Shown: piece after piece, positions 1 through 7,245 of the stretch
How positions within the stretch are numbered: position 1 is the first letter of the stretch
Layout: each line of letters starts with the position of its first letter
NCBI GenBank assembly: GCA_020442095.1
Contig: JAGRKY010000681.1
Coordinates: 1 to 8,097, forward strand
Length of the DNA stretch: 8,097 nt
Direction: 5' to 3'
From: Bauldia sp.
GTDB lineage: Bacteria; Pseudomonadota; Alphaproteobacteria; Rhizobiales; Kaistiaceae
Made by a program: the position numbers and the translations under genes
Notes under the pieces: generated by a model
Databases searched by the model: none
Seen by the model: the letters and a program-made list of their open reading frames with translations, nothing else
Told to the model about the DNA's origin: nothing

Positions 1-1
1 T

Positions 2-3000
2 CAGAGCGGCGGGCTCGACAATGCCGATGTCACCGGCTTCGAGAATGTCGATGCGAGCCTCTCGGCCGTCGCGGTCAGCCTGACGGGCAGTACCGGCGAC
101 AACATCCTGATCGGTGGCAGCGACGCCGATACGATCTATGGCGGCGACGGGGCGGACACGCTCACGGGTGGCCTGGGCGCCGACGGTCTGTATGGCGGGC
201 TGGGTAACGACATCCTTGTCGTCGACGGCGATGCGGGCGATGCGGTCACCGGCGAGACCTATAACGGCGGCGACAACACCGACACGCTGCAGGTGAACGG
301 CGACGCCGACTTCACCGGTTCGGTGATCGAGTCGATCGAGAAGCTGGAGCTCGGTTCGACGGCGACCTTCACGTCGGACCAGCTTGGCACGATATACCTT
401 TCGTCGTCGCTCAATGTCTCGGGGACCGACGGCCACCTCGACAAGGTGATCGTCGACGTCGTCGACGGGGCGCTGGTGGTCGACCTGTCGCAGTGGACCT
501 TTGCTTCGACTTGGCTACCGGCTGCGGACGGCGACCTGATCGTCATCAACGGCTCGGGGATCACCGACGACACCAAGGACCAGATCCTCACCGGCACCAG
601 CCAGGTCGACTTGATCACCGGCGGCGCCGGTGACGACATGCTCTATGGCGGCGACAGCGACGACACGTTCGTGAATTTCGTCGGGGCCGACCAGGTCTTC
701 GGCGGCGACGGCACCGGCGACACGATCAGGATCACGATCGATGGCGAGCAGACGACCCTCAAGAACGCCGGAAACGACGATATTCAGGGCGTTGAGATCA
801 TCGATGCCGCGACGGCCCCTGACGCGGTCATCATCGACCTGAGCAATCAGGTAGAAGGGTTCACGATCACCGGCAGCGCCCACGGCGACACACTGACCGG
901 ATCGCAGGGTGCCGATACGATCTACGGCGGTGACAGTGGCGACACGCTCGCGGGCGGTCTTGGCATCGATCTGCTGTATGGCGGGGACGGCAACGACATC
1001 CTTGTCGTCGACGGCGATGCGGGCGATGCGGTCACCGGCGAGACCTACAATGGCGGCGCCAATACCGACACCCTGCAGGTCACAGGTGACGCGGACTTCA
1101 CCGGATCGACAATCACGTCGATCGAGAAGCTGACGCTTGGATCGACCGCGACCTTCACGTCCGACCAACTGGGCGCCGGCCTGTCGTCGACGCTCAACGT
1201 AGCGGGGACCGACGGCCACCTCGACAAGGTGATCATCGATGTCGTCGATACGGCGCTGACGGTCGACCTGTCGCTGTGGACCTTTGCTTCGACCTGGCTG
1301 CCGGCTGCGGACGGCGACCTTATCGTCATCAACGGGGCGGGGATCACCGACGATACCAAGGACCAGGTGCTGACCGGCACCAGCCAGGTCGACTTGATCA
1401 CCGGCGGCGCCGGCGACGACATGCTCTATGGCGGGGCCAGCGACGATACGTTCGTCGACTTCGTCGGCGCCGACCAGGTCTTCGGCGGCGATGGTACCGG
1501 CGACACGATCAGGATCACGATCGCCGGGGTCCAGACGGACCTCAACGCGGCGATCGACGACGACATCCAGGGCGTCGAGAAGATCGACGCGTCGGGGGTG
1601 CTGGGCGTCGTGGGTGTCACGATCAACCTCAGTGGCCAGAACGATGGGTTCGAGATCACCGGCACCGGCAATGCGGATGTGCTGACGGGGTCGAGCGTCG
1701 CGGACACGATCTATGGCGGGGCGGGCAACGACACCATCGTCGGCTTCGTGGGGACCGATACGGTGGACGGCGGCGCCGACACCGACACGATCACGCTCGC
1801 GGCGACCTCGAACGACCTCAATACCGCGACGGATTTGCGGATCATCAACGTCGAGGCGATCTCGGCGGCGCTCGCCGCGGCCGGCGTGACGATCGACCTG
1901 AGCAGCCAGACGGAAGGCTTCGCGATCACCGGTAGCGGTCACGCCGACCTGATCACCGGCTCGACCGGTGCGGATGCGATCTTTGGCGGTGCCGGCGACG
2001 ACACGTTCATCGGCTTCGTCGGTGCCGATGCTGTCGACGGTGGTGCCGATACCGACACGATCGTCCTCGCGGCGACGTCCGGCGATCTCAACGCCGCGAC
2101 GAACAGCCAGATCAAGAATGTCGAAGTGATCGACGCTTCGACCGCCGGCGCCGGCGTCACGATCGACCTGCATCAGCAGAATGACGGCTTCACGATCACC
2201 GGCAGCGGCCAGGGCGACTCGATCATCGGCTCGAGCGGCGCCGACACCATCAACGCCGGTACCGGCAACGACACGATCGTCGGTTTCGTCGGCGCGGACA
2301 CGGTGGATGGCGGTGCCGATACCGACACGATCACGCTGGCGGCGACGTCGACCGACCTGAATGCCGCGACGGATTTGCGGATCGTCAATGTCGAGGCCAT
2401 CTCGGCGGCGCTGGCGGCCGCGGGCGTGACCATCGATCTCCATCTGCAGACCGAAGGCTTCACGGTCACCGGCGGCAGCCACAACGACACGATCACCGGC
2501 TCGGCCGGCGGCGATACCATCAACACCGGCAACGGCAACGACGTGGCGATTGGTGGGGCCGGGGTAGACGTGATCGATACCGGCATCGGCGACGACCGGA
2601 TCGCGGCGCGGGTTGGCGACGGCAACGACTTCTACGACGGCGGCGCCGGCAACGACACGATCGACTATTCGGCGACCAACGGCGGCGTGACGGTCCGGCT
2701 GACGCCGGAGGATCGCTCCGGCGAGTCGGTCAGCGGCGATCCCGGCAGCATCGCCGCGCTGCTCCTCAAGGGCGGCATCTCGGACGCGACGACGGCTGTC
2801 GCCTATGCCACGGGTGGGGACAGCGGTACGGATATCCTGCTCAACATCGAGAATGTCATCGGCAGCTCCGGCGACGATTCGATTGTCGGTGACGGGTTCG
2901 CCAATATCCTGGAAGGCGGCGGCGGTGCCGACAAGATCTGGGCGCGGGCCGGCAACGACACGGTCCGTGGTGGCGCGGGCAACGATATCCTGGTCGGCGG

Positions 3001-4000
3001 ATTTGGCGGCACCGCGGGCCTCGCTTCCGGAAACGACACGCTCTACGGCGACGAAGGCAACGACGAGCTCTACGGCGAGGACGGCAACGACTCGCTGTGG
3101 GGCGGAACCGGCTCGGACCAGTATGCCGGTGGCAAGGGGAAGGACATCCTCTATTTCGAAGGCGATGGCGCCAGCGACACCGCCTGGGGCGGGGATGACA
3201 GCGACCGGTTCGTCTTCTTCAAGGGCTTCGGGATCGACACCATCAAGGACTTCCTCGCGACCGGCGGCGGCAGCGACAAGATCGATCTCAGCAACTTCAA
3301 GGGACTCACCTTCAGCGATCTCAAGATCTCACAGGTTGGCGACAACACCGAGATCGGCGGCCTCGGCAAGGGCAACGGCATCATCCTCGAAGTCGTCAAT
3401 GCCGGCGCGATCACCAAGGACGATTTCATCTTCGCGACGACGACGGTGAGGGGGTCGAAGAAGAATGACGTCATGGTCGGAACCGCGGGCAACGATCGCC
3501 TCAAGGGACTGGGCGGTAACGACAAGCTCAAGGGCAAGGCCGGAGACGACACGCTGATTGGCGGCAAAGGTCGCGACAAGCTGCTCGGCGGCGCCGGCAA
3601 CGACGTGCTGAAGGGCAATGGCGGCAACGACAAGATCACCGGCGGGACCGGCGACGACATCGCGACCGGCGGCAAGGGCAAGGATAGCTTCATCTTCAAG
3701 AGTGCCTCAGAAGGATTTGATACCATTAAGGATTTCATGTCTGGAGTCGACAACCTGCAGATCAAGGCCAGCGGCTTCGGTGGCGGGTTGGTTGCCGGTG
3801 ACGCGGCGCCGCTGGTCAAGCTCGCCGATATCGCCGGCTACACCCATGCCAGCAGCAAGGGTGTCTTCCTTTTCGACACGTCGGGCGCGGACATGGGGAC
3901 GCTTTACTGGGACGCCAACGGCGGTTCCAGCAGCGATGCGATCGCCTTCGTGACGATCGGCAGTTCGAGCCTTCTGCAGTCGGACCTGCATATCGTCTAG
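2..4000 (+). CDS. Large RTX (hemolysin-type calcium-binding repeat) protein, 5'-truncated
   Basis: The reading frame is open from the left edge to a TAG at 3998-4000, giving 1332 residues; the true start is upstream, and the GTG at 293 lies inside repeat sequence and is not a start. The protein is rich in Gly, Asp, Thr and Ala, with almost no Cys or Met. In order it has two long repeats of about 262 residues (128-1702), a run of 90-residue repeats (from 1613), a Tyr-Ser-Ala-Thr-Asn-Gly-Gly segment typical of serralysin-like RTX proteins (near 2663), RTX nonapeptides of GGxGxDxLx type (2861-3217), an F-x-F...DTIKDF module (near 3206-3253), a second, lysine-rich nonapeptide block (3479-3694), a second DTIKDF module, and a C-terminus ending in SDLHIV. 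Known of the family: such repeats form Ca2+-bound beta-rolls after type I secretion, and an uncleaved C-terminal signal directs export. Inference: a secreted or surface protein, perhaps an adhesin; no enzymatic domain is visible in this part, though one could lie upstream. No type I transporter gene is in the window. Confidence 0.92.
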   Translation, partial: QSGGLDNADVTGFENVDASLSAVAVSLTGSTGDNILIGGSDADTIYGGDGADTLTGGLGADGLYGGLGNDILVVDGDAGDAVTGETYNGGDNTDTLQVNGDADFTGSVIESIEKLELGSTATFTSDQLGTIYLSSSLNVSGTDGHLDKVIVDVVDGALVVDLSQWTFASTWLPAADGDLIVINGSGITDDTKDQILTGTSQVDLITGGAGDDMLYGGDSDDTFVNFVGADQVFGGDGTGDTIRITIDGEQTTLKNAGNDDIQGVEIIDAATAPDAVIIDLSNQVEGFTITGSAHGDTLTGSQGADTIYGGDSGDTLAGGLGIDLLYGGDGNDILVVDGDAGDAVTGETYNGGANTDTLQVTGDADFTGSTITSIEKLTLGSTATFTSDQLGAGLSSTLNVAGTDGHLDKVIIDVVDTALTVDLSLWTFASTWLPAADGDLIVINGAGITDDTKDQVLTGTSQVDLITGGAGDDMLYGGASDDTFVDFVGADQVFGGDGTGDTIRITIAGVQTDLNAAIDDDIQGVEKIDASGVLGVVGVTINLSGQNDGFEITGTGNADVLTGSSVADTIYGGAGNDTIVGFVGTDTVDGGADTDTITLAATSNDLNTATDLRIINVEAISAALAAAGVTIDLSSQTEGFAITGSGHADLITGSTGADAIFGGAGDDTFIGFVGADAVDGGADTDTIVLAATSGDLNAATNSQIKNVEVIDASTAGAGVTIDLHQQNDGFTITGSGQGDSIIGSSGADTINAGTGNDTIVGFVGADTVDGGADTDTITLAATSTDLNAATDLRIVNVEAISAALAAAGVTIDLHLQTEGFTVTGGSHNDTITGSAGGDTINTGNGNDVAIGGAGVDVIDTGIGDDRIAARVGDGNDFYDGGAGNDTIDYSATNGGVTVRLTPEDRSGESVSGDPGSIAALLLKGGISDATTAVAYATGGDSGTDILLNIENVIGSSGDDSIVGDGFANILEGGGGADKIWARAGNDTVRGGAGNDILVGGFGGTAGLASGNDTLYGDEGNDELYGEDGNDSLWGGTGSDQYAGGKGKDILYFEGDGASDTAWGGDDSDRFVFFKGFGIDTIKDFLATGGGSDKIDLSNFKGLTFSDLKISQVGDNTEIGGLGKGNGIILEVVNAGAITKDDFIFATTTVRGSKKNDVMVGTAGNDRLKGLGGNDKLKGKAGDDTLIGGKGRDKLLGGAGNDVLKGNGGNDKITGGTGDDIATGGKGKDSFIFKSASEGFDTIKDFMSGVDNLQIKASGFGGGLVAGDAAPLVKLADIAGYTHASSKGVFLFDTSGADMGTLYWDANGGSSSDAIAFVTIGSSSLLQSDLHIV
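128..1702 (+). repeat. Two long tandem repeats (786 and 789 bp) inside the RTX gene
   Basis: Copy 1 covers 128-913 (262 codons) and copy 2 covers 914-1702 (263 codons), both anchored on a DTIYGG motif. Aligned positions are offset by 786 bases up to about 390 and by 783 bases after a one-codon difference (GTIYLSS against GAGLSS). Bases 206-261 are identical to 992-1047. Each copy carries an RTX nonapeptide pair, a segment with TATFTSDQLG, a stretch ending TFASTWLPAADGDLIVING, the nonapeptides GGAGDDMLYGG, and then a module resembling the 90-residue repeat that follows. The length difference comes from one codon lost and two gained near the end of copy 2. This is in-frame amplification within a coding sequence, not a mobile element. 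Confidence 0.93.
1613..2540 (+). repeat. Tandem 270-bp (90-residue) repeats inside the RTX gene
   Basis: Three complete units begin with a GVTI(N/D)L motif at 1613, 1883 and 2153, and a fourth partial unit begins at 2423 and loses similarity near 2540. The spacing is exactly 270 bases each time, without indels. Each unit holds a (N/T)(D/E)GF(x)(I/V)TG segment, an RTX-like GGAGNDTIVGF motif, GADTVDGGADTDTI, then LAATS-DLN-AT and a VEAI or VEVI segment. The same module is recognisable at the end of each preceding long repeat, so the long unit looks like this module plus about 172 extra residues. The units probably stack as regular beta-solenoid segments; that structural statement is inference. 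Confidence 0.93.
2861..3217 (+). repeat. First RTX nonapeptide block (acidic)
   Basis: Translation shows successive nine-residue units such as GSSGDDSIV, GDGFANILE, GGGGADKIW, ARAGNDTVR, GGAGNDILV, GDEGNDELY, GEDGNDSLW, GGTGSDQYA and GGKGKDILY, with one longer interruption (GTAGLAS) and a final degenerate GGDDSDRFVF. These match the RTX consensus GGxGxDxUx, in which Asp and backbone carbonyls bind Ca2+. The block is preceded by ILLNIENVIGS, which commonly leads into RTX arrays of serralysin-like proteins, and is followed by an F-x-F...DTIKDF module. Confidence 0.9.
3479..3694 (+). repeat. Second RTX nonapeptide block (lysine-rich, eight perfect-period units)
   Basis: Eight consecutive 27-bp units encode GTAGNDRLK, GLGGNDKLK, GKAGDDTLI, GGKGRDKLL, GGAGNDVLK, GNGGNDKIT, GGTGDDIAT and GGKGKDSFI without interruption. 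The Gly/Asp Ca2+-binding pattern is kept, but Lys or Arg occupies many of the variable positions, unlike the acidic repeats upstream. The block lies about 100 residues from the C-terminus, the usual place for the RTX array nearest to a type I secretion signal. Confidence 0.9.
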
Positions 4001-4076
4001 CGGCCGGAGGGGGCTGGCGCTCGATGGACTGGGGGATCGAATCTGAGTCCGGCATCCGCCGCCTGACGGGCGCGGC

Positions 4077-4087
4077 GAGGGGAGGGG
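4077..4087 (+). promoter_or_regulatory. Ribosome binding site deciding the GTG start of the CHASE2 cyclase
   Basis: A purine run GAGGGGAGGGG ends four bases before the GTG at 4092, placing its GGAGG core at a normal Shine-Dalgarno distance. No other start upstream in this frame has a comparable site. The site directly abuts a possible GC-rich hairpin at 4057-4077 (six-base arms CGCCGC/GCGGCG, nine-base loop), which shares base 4077 with it. Confidence 0.7.
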
Positions 4088-4091
4088 CGCG

Positions 4092-6305
4092 GTGATCGCC
4101 CGGGGCAAGTGGCCCTATATCATCCTGGTTGCGCTCGTACTTCTCGGCGCGACGGCGCTGCGGATCGCCGACCCGTTCTTCATGCAGGCGCTCCGGCTCA
4201 TCGCCTTCGACTCCTACCAACGCCTCGCCCCGCAGAGCTACGATCCGGAATTGCCGGTGCGCATCGTCGATGTCGACGAGGCGTCGCTGAAGCGCATCGG
4301 GCAGTGGCCGTGGGCGCGGACCACCGTCGCCGACCTGTTGCAGAACCTCTTCGCCGCGGGCGCGGTGACCGTGGCCTTCGACGTCCTGTTCACCGAACCC
4401 GACCAGACGTCGCCGGAACAGGTGATCAAGCGCCTGACGCCGGAGGAAGCGGCGTTGCTTGCGCCGACGATTGCGGGACGCAAGAGCCACGACGAGATCA
4501 TGGCGGAGATCGTTGGCGCGGCGCCGACCGTCCTTGCCACGGTCCTCAACGACAATCAGGCGAGCGTGCCGTTGCCGCCAAAGGCGGGCTTCGCTGTCGC
4601 CGGGGACGATCCAAGCCCCTTCGTCCCGGGCTTCACCGGCCGGTCGAACAACCTGCCGGTCCTCGAGCAGGCCGCGTCCGGGATCGGCGCGGTCAACTGG
4701 ATACCCGACCGGGACCAGGTGGTGCGGCGGCTGCCGCTGATCTTCCGTGACGGGGAGAACTGGGCTCCGACCCTTGCCATGGAGACGCTGCGGGTCGCGC
4801 AAGGGGCGAGCACCTATATCCTGAAATCGTCGAATGCCAGCGGCGAGACCTCCTTCGGCGCCGCGACCGGGCTCAACAACATCAAGGTGGGCGGCATCGA
4901 GATCCCGACCAATCCAGACGGCGCGCTGCTTCTGCAATTCCGCCCGTCCAACCCGGCGGCCTTCATTCCCGCCTGGTCGGTCCTTTCGGGCGACTTCGAT
5001 CCGAACGAGGTCGCCGGAAAGATCATCCTCGTCGGGTCGAGCGCCGCCGGGCTGAACGACCTCCAGGCGACGCCGCTCGATGCCGCGCTGCCCGGCGTCG
5101 AGATCCAGGCGCAGGCGCTGGAACACCTGATCTCCGGCCGAAGCCTCGTCCGCCCCGATTACACCGTTGCTCTGGAGATCCTCTTCGTCCTTGTCATCGG
5201 CACGGTGCTCGCCGTCATCCTGCCCCGCATCTCCGCCGGGGCCTCGGCCCTCCTCGGCGCCCTGGTCATCGCCGGCGTCTTCCTCTGCGGGTGGCTTTGC
5301 TACCGCTACGCCGGATTCCTGCTCGACCCGACCTACCCGGCCCTGGCGGTCTTCGCGCTGGTCGGGGCGGCGACCCTCTACATCTATCGCAGCGTCGAGC
5401 AGCAACGGGCGGAAGTGCGGCGCGCTTTCGGTCACTATGTCTCGCCGGCCGTGGTCGACGAGCTGATCGCCAATCCGGACCGGCTGGAGCTCGGTGGCGA
5501 GGTCCGCGAGCTGACGCTGCTCTTCTGCGACGTCCGGAACTTCACCTCGATCTCGGAGAAGATGACGGCGCACGAGCTGACGCAGTTCATCAACGGTCTG
5601 CTCAGTCCGCTCAGCGAAATCATCCTCAAGCATCGCGGCACGATCGACAAATACATGGGTGACGCGATCATGGCGTTCTGGAACGCGCCGCTCGAGGACC
5701 CGGGCCACGCCCGGAACGCGTCGTTGGCGGCATTGGAGATGTCGGCGAAGATGGTCGACCTCAATCGCGAGTGGCGGAGCCAGGCAGAGGCCGAGGGCAA
5801 GACCTACCAGCCGGTCGGCATCGGCATCGGCATCAATTCAGGCAATTGCTGCGTCGGCAATCTCGGCTCGACGGTGCGCTTCGACTATTCCGCCATCGGC
5901 GACGACGTGAACCTCGCTTCCCGCGTCGAGGGTCTTTCCAAGGTCTACGGGATGACCATCGTCATCGGCGAGTCGACCTTTGCCGGGGTCAGCGAGCCGG
6001 CGCTAGAGCTGGACCTGATCCGGGTGAAGGGCCGCTCGCAGCCGACCCGGCTCTATACGCTGCAGGCCGCCCTTGCGGCGACCGGGGAGCAGGTGAGCCG
6101 GCTCGTCCCCGAGCATCAGGCCATGCTTGCCGCCTACCGGTCCTGCGACTGGGACGGGGCGCTCGCGGCGATCGCAAGGTGCCGGGAAGCGGGGATTGCA
6201 GCGCTGGAGAAATTCTACGCGCTCTACGAGTCCCGCATCGCGATCTGGCGAGAGAATCCGCCGCCTCCCGATTGGGACGGCGCGTTCACCGCCCTGGAGA
6301 AATAG
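4092..6305 (+). CDS. CHASE2-domain class III adenylate cyclase (membrane-bound)
   Basis: 737 residues, GTG start with a strong Shine-Dalgarno, TAG stop. Role: a CHASE2 domain senses an unknown extracytoplasmic signal and the cytoplasmic domain should convert ATP to cAMP. Residues 9-27 form an N-terminal membrane segment. Residues about 30-345 are CHASE2, with IVDVDE (58-63), GQWPWAR (70-76) and AFDVLFTEPD (95-104), ending in a GKIILVGSSA segment (309-318) and PGVEIQAQ. Three membrane segments follow at about 359-377, 383-404 and 412-431. A linker with the AFGHYVSP motif (445-452), typical before class III cyclase domains, leads to the catalytic domain at about 468-655. Metal-binding Asp480 (LFCDVRNF) and Asp524 (KYMGDAIMAF) are present, as are Lys520 for adenine recognition and the transition-state pair Asn607 and Arg611 (DVNLASR). 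Ser600 occupies the second adenine-contact position, where class IIIb cyclases usually have Thr. The domain is therefore predicted active and adenylate-specific. A tail (660-737) carries DWDGA twice. It starts 91 bases after the RTX gene. Confidence 0.95.
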   Translation: MIARGKWPYIILVALVLLGATALRIADPFFMQALRLIAFDSYQRLAPQSYDPELPVRIVDVDEASLKRIGQWPWARTTVADLLQNLFAAGAVTVAFDVLFTEPDQTSPEQVIKRLTPEEAALLAPTIAGRKSHDEIMAEIVGAAPTVLATVLNDNQASVPLPPKAGFAVAGDDPSPFVPGFTGRSNNLPVLEQAASGIGAVNWIPDRDQVVRRLPLIFRDGENWAPTLAMETLRVAQGASTYILKSSNASGETSFGAATGLNNIKVGGIEIPTNPDGALLLQFRPSNPAAFIPAWSVLSGDFDPNEVAGKIILVGSSAAGLNDLQATPLDAALPGVEIQAQALEHLISGRSLVRPDYTVALEILFVLVIGTVLAVILPRISAGASALLGALVIAGVFLCGWLCYRYAGFLLDPTYPALAVFALVGAATLYIYRSVEQQRAEVRRAFGHYVSPAVVDELIANPDRLELGGEVRELTLLFCDVRNFTSISEKMTAHELTQFINGLLSPLSEIILKHRGTIDKYMGDAIMAFWNAPLEDPGHARNASLAALEMSAKMVDLNREWRSQAEAEGKTYQPVGIGIGINSGNCCVGNLGSTVRFDYSAIGDDVNLASRVEGLSKVYGMTIVIGESTFAGVSEPALELDLIRVKGRSQPTRLYTLQAALAATGEQVSRLVPEHQAMLAAYRSCDWDGALAAIARCREAGIAALEKFYALYESRIAIWRENPPPPDWDGAFTALEK

Positions 6306-6418
6306 GCCGCTCGTCAGGCGGAATCCGGCACGCGGGACCCGTTTACCGGGACCGTCCGATGTGGTTCAGTTCTGGTCTTCGCCGACGGGCGGCGACCGAT
6401 TGGAACGGGGGCGTGCGC

Positions 6419-7228
6419 ATGACATTGAAGAACCGCCTGGGCGGCCACACCAACAGCTACCATACCTACAGCATCGAGGAAGCGCTGGAAGGCATCGCGG
6501 CCGCTGGCTATCGCTATGTCGAGCTCAGCGCCGTGCGCGGCTGGACCGAACATGTGCCGCTCGAAGCCGACGCGAAGGAGCTGGGACGGATCCAGCGGAT
6601 GATGAATTCGCTCGGGCTTGTCAGCCTCAGCCTCAGCGGCCATTCCGATCTCACCACCAGGGAAGGTCTCGCGGACGGCCTGCTTGCCGTCGACCTCTGC
6701 GAGCGGATGGGCATCGCCATCATGAATACCGCCATCGGCGGTCACTATAGCGAGGACGAGGACGAGGAAGCCTTCATGGGCAACATCCACGAACTCGCCG
6801 ACTATGCCGCTGCCCGCGACATCCGTCTCGGGATCGAGATCCATGGCGAGATCACCCGGTCGGGCGAGGCGGCCATTCCCGTGCTGGAACGGATCGGGCG
6901 GCCGAATGTGCTGATCAACTACGATACGGCGAATGTCGAGTTCTACGGCGGCGTCAAGGCGGTCGACGACCTGCCGATCGCGCTGCCGAAGATGGTGCAT
7001 TGCCATCTCAAGGACAAACGCGGCGAGGGGCGGGTCTGGGATTTCCCGGCGATCGGCGAAGGCGACATCGATTTCGGCAAGGTCCTCGGGATCATCGAGG
7101 CGGGCGGCTATGACGGTCCGATCAGCGTCGAGGTCGAGTTCCTCGGCGAGCCGTGGCCGGCCCTCGAAGAGGTCAACCGGTCGATGAAGGCATCCCATGA
7201 TCGCCTCGCGGCGCTCGGTCTCTCCTGA
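6419..7228 (+). CDS. Sugar phosphate isomerase/epimerase family protein (xylose isomerase-like TIM barrel)
   Basis: 269 residues, ATG start, TGA stop; the usual length for this family. The sequence follows the AP-endonuclease-2/xylose-isomerase-like barrel pattern: SIEEALEGIAAAGYRYVEL (18-36), a probable metal ligand Glu140 in GIEIHGE, Asp169 in NYDTAN, His196 in HCHLKD, and Glu238 in SVEVEF. Together these match the Glu-Asp-His-Glu divalent-metal site of relatives such as IolI. Likely role: metal-dependent isomerisation, epimerisation or dehydration of a sugar, keto-sugar or inositol derivative in the cytoplasm; the substrate cannot be assigned. No signal peptide is seen. Start choice: the frame is open far upstream, overlapping the cyclase gene, but that part reads as low-complexity Arg/Gly shadow sequence. 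ATG 6419 begins the conserved part and has GGGGG at 6407-6411. ATG 6359, which would add 20 residues, is less likely. The next gene follows after 17 bases, suggesting an operon. Confidence 0.87.
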   Translation: MTLKNRLGGHTNSYHTYSIEEALEGIAAAGYRYVELSAVRGWTEHVPLEADAKELGRIQRMMNSLGLVSLSLSGHSDLTTREGLADGLLAVDLCERMGIAIMNTAIGGHYSEDEDEEAFMGNIHELADYAAARDIRLGIEIHGEITRSGEAAIPVLERIGRPNVLINYDTANVEFYGGVKAVDDLPIALPKMVHCHLKDKRGEGRVWDFPAIGEGDIDFGKVLGIIEAGGYDGPISVEVEFLGEPWPALEEVNRSMKASHDRLAALGLS

Positions 7229-7245
7229 CGGCGGGCGCGGGTATC

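Noticed and set aside
293..295. GTG at 293 as start of the RTX gene
   Set aside because: The same frame is open to the left edge, and the upstream codons encode the same repeat motifs (for example DTIYGG at 128). The gene continues beyond the window.
515..2482. Long open frame of 655 codons on the - strand opposite the RTX repeats
   Set aside because: It mirrors the tandem repeats and GC-rich codon pattern of the sense gene, its translation is Arg/Asp/Val-rich without a recognisable fold, and the + strand frame has clear RTX motifs. It is a composition artefact.
128..2540. CRISPR-like or mobile repeat array
   Set aside because: The repeats are in-frame multiples of codons within one coding sequence, with no spacers, terminal inverted repeats or transposase.
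3816..5708. Long open frame of 630 codons on the - strand opposite the RTX end and the cyclase
   Set aside because: It crosses a gene boundary on the other strand and translates to low-complexity Arg/Asp/Gly sequence. The + strand cyclase has intact CHASE2 and catalytic motifs, so this is a shadow.
6333..6353. Direct repeat CGGGACC (6333-6339 and 6347-6353) and a 4-bp stem CCCG/CGGG between the cyclase and isomerase genes
   Set aside because: Too short for a GC-rich background, with no T tract. Not enough to call a terminator or operator.
5771..6418. N-terminal extension of the isomerase gene overlapping the cyclase gene
   Set aside because: The frame is open but reads as Arg/Gly-rich shadow sequence. 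Family similarity begins at MTLKNRLGGH, and ATG 6419 has a plausible ribosome site.
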